Shown here in pieces: positions 34,201 through 44,672 of a stretch of 64,000 nt of DNA; position 1 is the first letter of the stretch, and every line of letters starts with the position of its first letter. Where the stretch lies: assembly GCF_000835495.1 (NCBI RefSeq), contig NW_015622543.1, positions 1,844,239 through 1,908,238 on the forward strand. The letters are read 5' to 3'. The position numbers were made by a program, and so were the translations under genes. The DNA is from Cladophialophora immunda (Eukaryota; Ascomycota; Eurotiomycetes; Chaetothyriales; Herpotrichiellaceae). The notes below the pieces were generated by a model. It saw only the letters and a program-made list of their open reading frames with translations, was not told the DNA's origin and made no database searches.

Positions 34201-36622
34201 AGGCCATCTGTATATCTGTGGCTCCGTGTCGATGTACGAAACGATCATATCGGGAATTCGCCAGGCCATCTACCAAAACTGGGCGTCAACCAAAGAGTCG
34301 GCCGACAGCTTGCTGGTCAAAGCATTTGCCGAAAGACGCTTCATGCTGGACATTTTCATGACGCCGCGTCCAATCAGTTATGCCACTCCACGTATTCCTC
34401 TGTCCAGATTGGCACTGAATACTGGCCACCGTAAAGGGTCTAGGATGTACATTGGTGTCCATGGTGGTGTTTACGATGTCACTGACTTCCTTCCAATTCA
34501 TCCCGGAGGCACCTTGATTGCTCAAGCAAGTGCTGGACTGGATGCCTCAAAGACCTTTGACGACGTGGCTCACACCACAAATCCAGAGGTCATGAGTCTG
34601 CTATCAAAATACTTCGTCGGTCACCTTGCAGCGAAACCGGACTTCCGGTCGATCGAAATCAGCGGCATCTACGATCTCTGGTATCAATACCTACGCAGTT
34701 GCGTGGAAGCTCTTACCACGTTACACTTCGAGGTGGACTACATCCAGCAGGATGCGCGGACTTGGTTTCAAGGCGACCTCTTCAATATGGGTGGTGTGAG
34801 GAAATTCTATCAGTTTCAGTCAAGGCTGATGCAGAATGGATTTTCAACCTTGTTTGGGGCCAAGCTTCAGGAGCTGCATCTTAAGCTCACATTCGCGCTG
34901 GTCAATTCTGGGGCATCAGAAACCCGAGTGCCGGATGTCATTGGTGTCATCACCAGAGCGCAAGCCTCTGCTGCCGCTGCTACCGCCGCCAACGAAATCG
35001 CGCAGATCGGCTCATTTGTCTGCAATAACCACCAGGCCCAGCTCCAAGAGAACGGGATCTTACAGTACGCCCGTGCAGTGACTGAGTTGGACGTCCACTT
35101 TCTGGAAGAAATCCGTGAAGATGTTTGCATGGGTATGGACGCCTTCGATGTCATCGAGTGCATCGAGTCTGGTACCGACAAACACAGACTGGTCAGTCTT
35201 AGCACATATCTGCTCTCGGTCCTGGAGCGTGTTGCTGAACGTCTCGGCACCTTTTACTCGAGGCTCTCCAGAGAATCCATCTATCGCCCGGAAATGGAGA
35301 AGAACCCCGCAAGGACGCGATGGAATGTGCTGAAAAGGAAGATACATGATGGATCGTTTTTCATCCTTGCTCAAGCTTCAGCATTCAGCAACACCAACCA
35401 TGCGGCAAAACCATTCCGCTCAACACGGTATGCGGATCAGGATATCGTATTTGGTCAAGTTGTCTCTCAAGCCAAGCAGGCAATTGACGCCGACAGGCCA
35501 CGTGTGGGAAGGGGGTCAGGACGGGAAGCCAAAACAGCCTCCACTCGTCCCGCACGTCTGGCCGATTCGCATACTGCCAGGGCCGCCCATGGCGTTGACA
35601 CCCCATCGTCTTACGAGATACATGAGTCACGCAATGCTCTTCAATCGATCTCTTCCTTTATGGACTCGAACATGCAGTCTATCAAGCGCTTGAGTCAATT
35701 ACCTTCAGACCTGAGTTTTGCAAACATCGTGGCCGCTTATGGCACCGGTGGTAGAAAGATACCATCAGTGCCGTCCTTGAAGGAAACGGATGAAGGGTCT
35801 CCAGGGCCAGCAGAACATCGACGTGGAGATTCACAGTCGTCCTATATCAGCAACTGGCCTCTTGCTGTGCCTACGAGGTCTGGATCAAGAAGTTTGAACA
35901 ATTCCCAAGCAGGCGACAAACCGCGATTGGTGAGAAGGCCGACAAACGGGTCCATTTCCAGTGTTAGCGGACTCCCACACAATCCGGCGCCCAGTGCCCA
36001 AAGCCATGCATCATTCATAGGGAAGCCAGTCCTCCGAGCACCGGACGCTACCCCGAATGCTGCAAAGCCTTTCCCCAGGCCGTTGCCGCCAAACTTGACA
36101 ACTCGAAGTCGGTCTCAATCTAGGAGCAGAAGCGATTCCGAGAATGGTTCGAGTTATGATCGATCAACGGACACTTCTACCAGGACCATGGAAGCGCCTG
36201 TTGCAACCCTGCATTCACAGCTCATGCGACGCCAGGTATCTAGCACTTCAGTCCAGAACAAGAGTGTGGCCGAAGTTGAGTCCACAGCTAGCAGTTCCCA
36301 GGCTCAACATCCGTTGTGGCAAACCTCTGAAACAAATCCTATGCCAGCTATTCACAAAGGAGCTCCACACATGAGGAACGAAATACTCCTCAAGCAGATG
36401 CAACAGCAGAATGATATCATCATGAAAGCTCAAGAAAAGGGCACGCTTGCCGTCCGAGGCGTGAGCCCCACTTCCAGTGGTCTGCGAATCCTGAAATTGG
36501 CCTCAGCACCAGAAATGATAACAAGGCAAGCAAGAAGAGAGGGATCTGGCATTCCTGATCTATCTCCAGGAGATACAATGGGCAACTTCAGAGCGCCACC
36601 CCAGCTGCTCAACGTACGATAA
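31276..36622 (+). CDS. Fusion: PrnB/IDO-like heme oxygenase + FAD/NADPH reductase + cytochrome b5
   Basis: Four exons (31276-31419, 31470-32456, 32505-32820, 32874-36622) total 5196 nt, 1731 residues. Residues about 60-515 resemble the PrnB/DUF1864 branch of the indoleamine 2,3-dioxygenase superfamily. The segment GTHRYKVYGFLEVVAKTGRS (near 480-500) matches the proximal-histidine helix. Residues about 530-950 are a cytochrome-P450-reductase-like FAD/NADPH module: PRTYSISNY (RxYS, FAD) near 730 and MFAGGSGIAPFRGFWQAR (NADPH) near 813. No FMN flavodoxin domain is present. A cytochrome b5 domain follows near 990-1055, with FLPIHPGGTLI and a second heme histidine in DDVAHTTNPEV. A helical region covers about 1060-1320 and a basic, serine-rich disordered tail fills the last 390 residues. 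It looks like a self-sufficient oxygenase in which electrons pass NADPH-FAD-b5-heme; this path is inferred. A later in-frame ATG at 31387 could also be the start. Confidence 0.85.
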
Positions 36623-36942
36623 GAAGCCTGGTAGTGGAAAGACATCGGGATACAAAACAAGAATAGATCTGGGTAGGAAAATTCTAGTTTCTTTTTCCTT
36701 TTAATGTGTTCTAGGATTGGCCACGAAGATAAAATTTTGCGATAGATGAAATCTGGTCTTTCTTCAGCCTTGCAGTACGCTCAGCCTTGTCGCTCCAGTA
36801 GATGCACCAACCAAGAGTCTTGGCATTGATGTCGGAGTTCAATTCAGCCTCGTTGTTTCTCCCCACCCAATGTTGGACAAAGCTGGAACTTGACTCTCCT
36901 TTTTCTCTTTCCTACCAGTGAAGAAAGTATGCGGATGGAGCC
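36623..36942. other. Intergenic, promoter of GH18 gene
   Basis: About 320 bases between two plus-strand genes, with a T-rich stretch at about 36690-36705 that may belong to the 3' UTR of the fusion gene. Nothing else seen. Confidence 0.35.
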
Positions 36943-37908
36943 ATGCCTCCACTCCCAATAGCGCCCGTCACTGCGTGGAAGCCTCGAATAATATGCTACT
37001 TTCAAACCTACCATCACAGCGACCAATATATTTCCCTTTTACCACTTCTCACCAACACCTCTGGAATTACGCATGTGATATTAGCAGCGATCCACGTCAA
37101 CTGGGACCCTCAAAACCTGACGCTCAATGATGACCCGCCCGACCACGAGAAGTACATCCAGCTCTGGGACGAAGTCCTTGTCCTCCAAGACTCCGGGATC
37201 AAGGTCCTGGGGATGCTGGGTGGTGCCGCTCGGGGTTCCTTTGCGAGGCTGGATTACTCTGAATCGAGGACCGACGTGCCCACCGCAAGGTTTGAAAGCT
37301 ACTACATTCCGCTACGTGATATGATCAGGCGGTACAATCTCGACGGACTAGATCTCGACGTCGAAGAAGAAATGTCCCTTCCTGGGATAGTGCATCTGAT
37401 CGATCGACTCAGAGCTGACTTTGGGCCGGAATTCATCATCACGCTCGCTCCTGTGGCCACTGCCCTCATGGCTGGCCGGCCGCACCTGTCTGGGTTTGAC
37501 TACCGAATGCTCGAGGCCATGCGTGGGTCGAGTATCGCCTGGTACAATACGCAATTTTACAACGGATGGGGAGGGTTGCATAATACGGCCGCCTATGATG
37601 AGATCATGCGCAACGGCTGGCCCGCGGAGAAGGTTGTGGCGGGCATGTTGACGAACCCCAAACACGGTGAGAGCGGGTACGTGCCGCTGGAATTATCGGC
37701 GGCGGTATTGAGCCTGTTGGTGGAGAGGTACCCGGGGTTTGGAGGTGTGATGGGGTGGGAATACTGGGATGCGCTGCCCCAAGAAGGCGAGAACTGTTGG
37801 ATGTGGGCTTACTGTATGGCCTTGTGTATGGGGATGAAGAAGGTGCGGGATGCGGCCTTGGTGGTACAGTTGGGACGAGGCTTGGCCGGGATCTCTGTCA
37901 ATCGGTGA
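36943..37908 (+). CDS. Glycoside hydrolase family 18, no signal peptide
   Basis: A single exon of 321 residues. The GH18 catalytic signature is exact: YNLDGLDLDVEEEM near residues 130-143, matching DxxDxDxE with the acid/base glutamate. Other GH18 strands are IICYFQTYHH at the start, VLGMLGGAARGSF near 88, and QFYNGWGG near 205, with the closing tryptophan in GVMGWEYWDA near 265. The family hydrolyses chitin or the chitobiose core of N-glycans. There is no signal peptide or chitin-binding module and the enzyme is short, so a cytosolic endo-beta-N-acetylglucosaminidase or chitooligosaccharide hydrolase is more likely than a secreted chitinase. That preference is inference. Confidence 0.88.
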   Translation: MPPLPIAPVTAWKPRIICYFQTYHHSDQYISLLPLLTNTSGITHVILAAIHVNWDPQNLTLNDDPPDHEKYIQLWDEVLVLQDSGIKVLGMLGGAARGSFARLDYSESRTDVPTARFESYYIPLRDMIRRYNLDGLDLDVEEEMSLPGIVHLIDRLRADFGPEFIITLAPVATALMAGRPHLSGFDYRMLEAMRGSSIAWYNTQFYNGWGGLHNTAAYDEIMRNGWPAEKVVAGMLTNPKHGESGYVPLELSAAVLSLLVERYPGFGGVMGWEYWDALPQEGENCWMWAYCMALCMGMKKVRDAALVVQLGRGLAGISVNR

Positions 37909-38461
37909 CAATGATGGTCAAGGAGGAGGATGACATGGATCTTTGCTCGAGTGCTACATGTTTTTGAGGCAAGCCCGCGCAAAGGTTGGGAGCAGAGAAG
38001 GCGTAATTGCACTGGCTATTGGGATCCGACTCCAGCAGCATGATGGACACTCGAAACAATTATCTCCAGGTTTGCCTTCGATTTCGCATTCCCTGCGAAG
38101 ATAGACCGTTGAACGCACCCTTAGCGGGAAATGTCGAACCGATGTATACTCCTTTGACAGTGGCCAGGGACATTCGCGGTCCAACTCGTCGCGGAGCTTC
38201 AGTGGTGCCAGGAGCCACGATGATAAGGCTCTCACCCCTAAGCATTTTTTGTCAGACAGCCATTTTTAGATGGTTGATCGACGTCAGACCACACGACGTT
38301 TCAGCTCCTTGGCTTTGCTTGCGTCATTGAGGGGGGAATGAACTCGACGTGCATCCGCGCTTTGCCTGTGTCTCTGCTACAGCCAACTTTTTGGCAACGA
38401 TGTGAGCCATGCCCAACTACTCGCTGCTTAGGCAGTGAGTACAGTTTCTTCGAACATCAAC
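37909..38461. other. Intergenic, promoter of PhoD-like gene
   Basis: About 550 bases between two plus-strand genes. Overlapping short frames on both strands have no family likeness. No element identified. Confidence 0.35.
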
Positions 38462-40585
38462 ATGCCTTCGCCAGCAGAGATCATAGCTGGGACAAGCTCG
38501 TCGATAGCAAGGCTCGCTGCCTACGCCTTCTTGAGATGGGTATGAGTTCCCAGAGTATCAGCTACACAACACAGAAATCTCAGCTGACCTTGTCCTCAGA
38601 TCCCTGGTCACCATTTCCCCCCGATTATCCTGTCTGCAGTGGCCATCTATCTGGCCTTCGTGTTCAGCCAGTCTGAATCCTTCGGTTCGAGCAGCCCTAC
38701 CATACATGATGCACCATCCGATGGCCATGACCAAACGAAAGAACAAGACCGGATCAATGAAGACCAGGAAGAACCCGTCTTGTATGAAGAGGAGAAGTCA
38801 TTGTTTAAGACCTTGCTGTTTGGAATACCCGATTGGCGTCAGAGAAGATGGAGCTACATAACAATTGGTGTGAACGTCTTACTAGCATTGTTCACGGTTG
38901 ATTTGGTCTTTCGAGGACCTCTTCTTCATCCGGCCAAGGATTTGAGTTTCACCCGTGTTGGCTATGTCGACTCAACATCTGCGAAAGTCTTGATTCGAGA
39001 ACCTGATCCGGCCCAGCTTCCAATGTATGTCTACCTGTCACCGGCGGATAAAACTAGCTGGACTACTACGGACACGATCTACTACCTGGGACCGAATACC
39101 GATTATACCCATGCACTGAGCTTCGATGGTCTTCAGCCTTCGAAGAAATATATCTACTCCTTGTCTAATGACCAATCTGGTACCTTTGTTACAGCTCCGT
39201 CACCATACTCGGAGGCCGCCAATACCTTGACGTTTCTCACTTCTTCCTGCATAAAGGCCAATTTTCCGTACAGACCAACGGCTCATTCTCTGGCAATCCA
39301 TGGCTTTGAATACTTGTCCAAACTCGTCCGTTCGCTGCCATCGCCAGCCGCATTCATGCTATTCCTCGGAGACTTCATCTACGTCGACGTGCCTCTCCGT
39401 TTATCCTCCTCACTTGCACATTATCGTTCGGAATACCGACGCGTCTACGCTTCTCCGTCGTGGTTGTTACCCGGCCTTGACACTCTACCCTGGATCCATA
39501 CACTTGACGACCACGAGATCGCCAATGACTGGTCGGGCGGAAACGATACAGATCCGTTCCCGGCCGCTTCAGATCCCTTCATCCATTATCACGTCTCAGT
39601 GAACCCACCAGTTCCACCAGGCTCTCCGAGCGGGTCAGAAACCAACACCACGTACTTTGAATTCACCAATGGACCCGCCTCGTTCTTCATGCTTGATACT
39701 CGACGATACCGTACTGACCCCGAACCACAATCAACCAGCACGTCCTTCCCAAGCCGGGAGAAACCCCTATACGGCTCGTCTCTAGAATCCCCCAACCCAC
39801 CGGCCGCCTCCGAGACGCACTCAATGCTCGGTGTGCAACAACTTGACTCCCTTCTCGCATACCTCTCTGAGCCCGAGCCTGCGCACGTCCACTGGAAAAT
39901 CATAGCCACCAGTGTTCCGTTCACAAAGAATTGGAGATTCGGCACTTCCGACACCTGGGGCGGATTTCTAAGGGAGCGCTCAATAATATTGCAGGCCATG
40001 CATGATGCAGAACGCGAACTAGGCGTTAGAGTGGTCATTCTTTCTGGAGATCGACACGAATTTGCTGCCATAAGATACCCACCGCCAGTCCTCTCCCAGG
40101 AGCAAGACCAAGGTCTGGTAGGAGAGACAATCGATACGTCCGACACAGGTACAAGTGAACCGATCCCCAAACCTGTCGTCTACGACACAAGCCCGGCTGC
40201 TGGCCCACACGAATTCTCAGTCGGGCCGCTTTCAATGTTCTATCTCCCCTTTCGGACGTTTCGACAGGTTGACGACCAAGATGTCGCCATCAAGTACATT
40301 CCCGACGGAAACAGCAAGACTGGGTTAATCGAGATCCGTAATCTGGTGGGTGATGCAGGCAGTCAAGGGCAACGGAGCTTGCTGAAGTATACGTTGTATG
40401 TGGATGGAGAGGTGAAATGGGAATACACGCTGACGAGTCCGAGTGCGGGCTCGGCATTGGCTATGGGAGGACGTGGGCGGGAAAGGAGGAGGACTCGAAA
40501 CGGTGTGGGCGATGGCGTGAGAGGATGGGCGCAGAGATTGGGACTGCGCGGTAGTACGGGGCGAGGACGGTCCTTATGGGACTGA
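38462..40585 (+). CDS. PhoD-like metallophosphatase with two N-terminal membrane helices
   Basis: Two exons (38462-38539, 38600-40585) give 2064 nt, 687 residues. The short first exon is supported because it supplies the only ATG and completes a hydrophobic helix (FPPIILSAVAIYLAFVFSQ, about 32-50). A second helix lies near 95-115 (YITIGVNVLLALFTVDLVF). The PhoD core follows: FLGDFIYVD near 280, IHTLDDHEIANDW near 325 and LSGDRHEF near 505, which hold the metal-binding Asp, Asn and His residues. PhoD enzymes are alkaline phosphodiesterase/phosphatases. The membrane anchor suggests action at an internal or plasma membrane. The C-terminus ends in a glycine/arginine-rich tail. The physiological substrate is unknown. 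Confidence 0.88.
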
Positions 40586-41998
40586 GTGCCTGCCGTGATA
40601 CGAAATACTGAGCGCCATTGCCATCGCAACAGGTGGGATCAAAAGGGGGGGATGGGAGGGAATCAACGGCGAGGGAGAGTAGAGAGCCCTACAAGGAAGA
40701 GGACATTTGGGATACGAATCGATGGACTTCTTCACCGATACATCCGCCATTCCTTGACTGTCTAGTTCTCTGTTACGACAATTACGAGGAATTTTCACGA
40801 ATTGGATTCTGCCGGGCACATACTAATTAATATGGGATCTGAACACTCGGAAAATGGACAGTTCATGGCTTTTCTACCTAACATAACCGAAGTTGCCTTA
40901 GGTATCCACCTAGATAGATACGTATACCTTATCAATGCATGGTTACCGATATGAAACTGCATACATTTGTTACTTTGACGAACACTTCGTACCTCAAGCG
41001 AGAAGTATATACATGATAATGCGCGAGAGTATCTTGGACGTCCCTAGATCCGTACGTATCCTATGACTACCTAGATTACTCGAGAACGAAAAACCTAATC
41101 GCCATTGACGGGTTGATCGTAGAGGGGGAGCGAAGGCCTCTTTGACCTGAGCTTCAACTGAGCCTTTGGCTGAGCATCACTGAGCGCTTCGTGAACGCTC
41201 CCTGAGTATCACACCGAGAGTGGCTAATCAGGCTCCTCGTAATCGGCCAGTAAACCTGCCTCTCAACTGTGCCATCTGTTTCAGACGGGCCCCAGGGGAC
41301 CTGGCAAATCGCCTGCCCTTACGCTGCTGCCTGAACCTCGCAACCTGGGGCTCCGAGTTGGGCTCCCACGTAGAGAAGAGGTAAATGAGAGATCCTATTC
41401 TGATCCCCCTTACTTCCACCTTTGTTCCCCCCCATATTGTAAATTCACTCATCAAGTCTGAGCTACTAGGGGGCCTAGAGCCCTCCCAAAAGGTCCTTTT
41501 TCAATGAGAAACTAGCAAGCTACAACCTACTCCTGCACATTCCACACGGATGACAAAGTGCCACAAAGGAGATTTCAAGCCTATCAATGACGCCGCAAGC
41601 TCAGTGGGGACACGGATCGCCATCGCAGCATGCGGGCTTTCGGTCTACTCTATTCGCAGATGCCGCTTGGGGCGCCGTTCACAATGCATTGAAGGAGGGT
41701 AGAGTTGCGGCTGAATACTTTTTTTGAAGAGAAGGAAGCCGTATAACAACGATTGCCCAGTCCAGGCGGCAAGGGTCCAACTAAAATATGTCTGATTGAT
41801 GCTATGACCTGCTTGGATGGCTCGATGACGGTCCGAATACTCTCTTTGGCTCGTTGAGTGCCTATTCTCCCCGGGATCTCTGGTCTGTGACCCAATCTGA
41901 CAGCCTTAATGACTTAAGAAGGACTCATTCAGGTCCTTATAATCCTTCTGGGTCCGATGGGAGGTCTCCATCACTGTCACTTTCATCCGTGAAGCAGC
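40586..41998. other. 1.4-kb gene-free region between convergent genes
   Basis: The region lies between the stops of the PhoD-like and CBM14 genes, so it should hold only two 3' UTRs plus spacer. It contains a regularly spaced hexamer at 41147-41185 (listed separately) and stretches rich in CCTAG/CTAGG and TACGTA words around 40890-41080. No gene seen on either strand. Confidence 0.4.
41147..41185. repeat. Four CTGAGC hexamers at 10-12 base spacing
   Basis: CTGAGC occurs at 41147, 41158, 41170 and 41180, that is every 11, 12 and 10 bases, close to one helical turn. A related CCTGAG follows at about 41201. It may be the remains of a degenerate minisatellite or a phased binding array. I know of no factor for it. 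Confidence 0.5.
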
Positions 41999-42409
41999 TC
42001 ATTTCCCATCGCAGTCGGTCTTCATGCAACAGCCGGTACAAACCGTCTCGTTCGTCAAGATACATTTGGTTTTCTCAAAGTCGAAGACAGTACCGTTTGG
42101 GCAGCTCTGCATGATAGGGCCGAAGGTGGTGCACATGTAGAACTTTGTGCAATTGTAGGGGAAGGGCATCATTTCACCCAGCTCACAGGTGCCTGTCGGT
42201 CGAGGGGGGAAGTCGCACACCGCCGATGACGAGGACGAAGAGGCGACGGGGGTTGCTGCTGGAACAGGTTGCTCGACCATGGTCAGTGGGTTCGAGTCGA
42301 GAGCTTTTTGAAGGGCCTCGCCAAATCGGGAAGGATTGGCTATCGCAGATGATGAGGTGAACAACACCAGGACAAGTGGAAGTGGTACGGTAAGCTTGAA
42401 GAATTGCAT
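41999..42409 (-). CDS. Small secreted protein with one CBM14 (peritrophin-A) chitin-binding domain
   Basis: A single exon of 136 residues from the ATG at 42409; the frame upstream opens only with GTG. The signal peptide is clear (MQFFKLTVPLPLVLVLFTSS, then an Ala-rich cleavage region). A Pro/Ser-rich linker leads to a CBM14-like domain with CDFPPRPTGTCELG, the aromatic-rich FPYNCTKFYMCTTFG and MQSCPNGTVFDFEKTKC. Six or more cysteines have the spacing typical of peritrophin-A. Secreted fungal CBM14 proteins bind chitin and can shield hyphae from host or competitor chitinases, but activity here is unproven. An extra CTGCCMKTDC tail adds cysteines beyond the usual six. Confidence 0.82.
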   Translation of the reverse strand: MQFFKLTVPLPLVLVLFTSSSAIANPSRFGEALQKALDSNPLTMVEQPVPAATPVASSSSSSAVCDFPPRPTGTCELGEMMPFPYNCTKFYMCTTFGPIMQSCPNGTVFDFEKTKCILTNETVCTGCCMKTDCDGK

Positions 42410-43384
42410 CTTTTCTCGACGAGGTTGAGGTCGAAGCTCTAAAGCTGCTGTGAAGGACTTTGGAAAGCACACGAGAGAGAAGAGGGTGGGGGTTCTCGAG
42501 CAATAGGCAGGGTCAATTCTAGTAGCACGTTAAAAATTCAAGATGCTCGACACCTACAGAAGTCCCGCCTGTTCCTTTCTTTCTCTCCCTTTATAGCTGC
42601 GGCTCATCTCGAGAGCTCTGACGAAAATGCTAGCTCAAGGCGAGGAACTCGATCACGAACCAATGTTTGCCCTGTGCGATGTGCGATATGCGATAAGCGA
42701 CCACCTAGGCGAATTGTTATCAACAAAATCAGAGGTTATTGAAAATTTGCTTTCCTTGGAAGCGATAAGGAAGCTCTCCCACTCAGCTGAAAAAGTAAAT
42801 AGTTGGGCGCCGGTTTCGTCGGTCTGGTAGAGTAAGTACAGAGCGGAAAGCTCTCAGGAAAGGAATAGCGAATCGATAGCTGAAGTGCCTGGAGCTTGGA
42901 GCTTGGCGTGTGCAAGCCCCTTGGAGCTCCTGCCAATAGGGCCTAGAGTTGAAGCATCCCTGGGGGGCATCCCTGGGGCCCTGGGGAGGTGCTCCCGAAA
43001 AGCAAATGCTTAGCGAGCCCGGAAGAACAAAGCCGAGGGAGGCGACGCTGCGGAGGGCACCGATCTCTCCGTCGTACGATAGCGGCCACCCCCGTTCGTG
43101 TTTCCAGGGCACATCTATCCGATGTGTGGGGTGTGGGCCACAGGCCTGGGGGATGCAAGGCCAGAATCATCACAACGAAGTGTGACAGCTTGATTGAAGG
43201 AGGTACTGGAATATTAGTAGTCGTAAGAAGGAATCTGAAAAATCTCTAAAGGAAGAGAGATTTCTGTGTGATGAGATCGTGCTTTTTTTTTGCCATCGTT
43301 CTCTGTTCTGGGCGTAGGTCAAAATTGTGCATATCCTGTTATCAAGGCCTGGATGATCTTGGGCGGACAAAATGGGATCTCTCT
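42410..43384. other. Intergenic between CBM14 gene and NACHT remnant
   Basis: About 975 bases, with the CBM14 promoter at the left end. Short frames at 42783-43249 run on both strands in a G/C-rich patch and look like no protein. A run of nine T occurs near 43282. No gene called. Confidence 0.35.
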
Positions 43385-43997
43385 ATGTTCCATTTCGTCC
43401 CAGCCTCCACCAGCATCCTAACAATGCCTCATGGCCATTTGAGACTGCCACATGTATTGCGGTCTCCCCATTACTGAGTTTTGCCTGGGCATTTAAGTCG
43501 ACTTTTCAGCTTAAGATATCTTCCACAACTGCTGAAACACTGATAAATGATGTATAGAAAAGTGGTTGAGCTAAGTCTTCTGTTTGCAACCATGGGTCCA
43601 AACCCCGCCGGGGGAGTTTGTGAGTGTTCCAAAGCCTCAGCCATGACAGCAAAGCGTCGTCCTCTCGCATTAAAAGCTTTAATGTTAGGTGATAGCAAGG
43701 AAATTCAACCACATTTGGGATACCTCGCAAGTGCTGCCACCAATGCTCTGCCGCAAAGCGTGATAAGTGATGCTGCCTGATAAGGTCTTCCGTGAGTGGT
43801 CCGTTCCTAAATAAGTAATGCAGATATTGTAAACAGCTTTCTGCAATTATAGAGCGACAGCGTCGGGGTTGGAAGTATTGATTGAGGGTACAACGGCCAG
43901 AACGGAGAAACTCTTCAACAGAAAAGTAGGCAAGCTGGATCTGTATTTTATCAGCAGTTCTGCTACGGAGCGGGGATTTGGTTTTGCTATGGACCAC
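43385..43997 (-). pseudogene. Decayed NACHT/ankyrin protein fragment
   Basis: The minus strand from 43997 reads like the segment after NACHT in fungal ankyrin proteins: IQIQLAYFSVEEFLRSGRC, then IIAESCLQYLHYLF, then RFAAEHWWQHLR. An in-frame TGA at 43506-43508 ends this frame, yet the same frame continues beyond it as an ankyrin repeat (LNAQAKLSNGETAIHVAVSN). Near 43415-43425 a shift of one base is then needed to continue as RMLVEAG. No NACHT domain and no start codon are present. A truncated, mutated copy is the simplest reading. Confidence 0.75.
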
Positions 43998-44671
43998 ATG
44001 TATCCCGGGTAAATACTTCTGTCAGTTTCTGCTCCCTGAGCACCCCGAGCACTCCCTTACATAGTAAACACTGGGAAGCCTGATCCGGTCCCTAGATAGC
44101 GATTGACTTCACCCGCCTCTCCGCCATGCCGTACCAGAAACGGTTCTGTAGTCGATCAGTTTGCTGTTTCCATCGAGCTCACCTTTGTGTGGTCAGTTGC
44201 CGAGCACGATTCATGGTCAATACCTGCGATTGACGGCCATTTTCAGATAGTGCACACTCTTTGTTCAAGCTGAGCCGGTCTCCACAATGCAATGTAGATA
44301 ATCTATCTACATTCATTTTCTTGTTGTATCTGAGGAGGGAAGCCGGCAGCTTGAAAACCTCTTCAGTTCAGGCCCTACCGTACCGTGACTAGATGTTCGT
44401 ACTTAACCTCGCCAGGCCACATCCAACAGGCGGAAGGCGGGTTCGGCGGAGTCAACCGGATTAGCCTAGTTGGCAAGGCTGACGCAATTCACGTGTTCGA
44501 CGTAAGCCTAGCCTAAACTTTTACTTAATTATCTTTATCGCTAAACTAATATATAAATATAGTCTTCTCCGATATCGCTGAGTATAAAGCGACTATAGAC
44601 TTTAATAAGCTATTCTATATTATAAAACGGGCGATTTACCCCTTACGTTAAAGAGAAGAGATATATAATAT
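43998..44671. other. Gene-free spacer holding an AT-rich block
   Basis: About 670 bases between the NACHT remnant and the ankyrin remnant. From about 44515 the composition switches sharply to A and T (see the separate entry). No open frame of interest. Confidence 0.45.
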
Positions 44672-44672
44672 T
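44515..44672. other. AT-rich, TpA-rich block, likely RIP-mutated repeat relic
   Basis: From about 44515 to 44672 the sequence is dominated by A and T and by TpA steps (for example ctaatatataaatatag and attctatattataaaa), unlike the roughly even composition on both sides. Repeat-induced point mutation in ascomycetes turns CpA into TpA and leaves such blocks. It may be the end of a degenerate transposable element, but it is too short and too changed to name. Confidence 0.6.
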
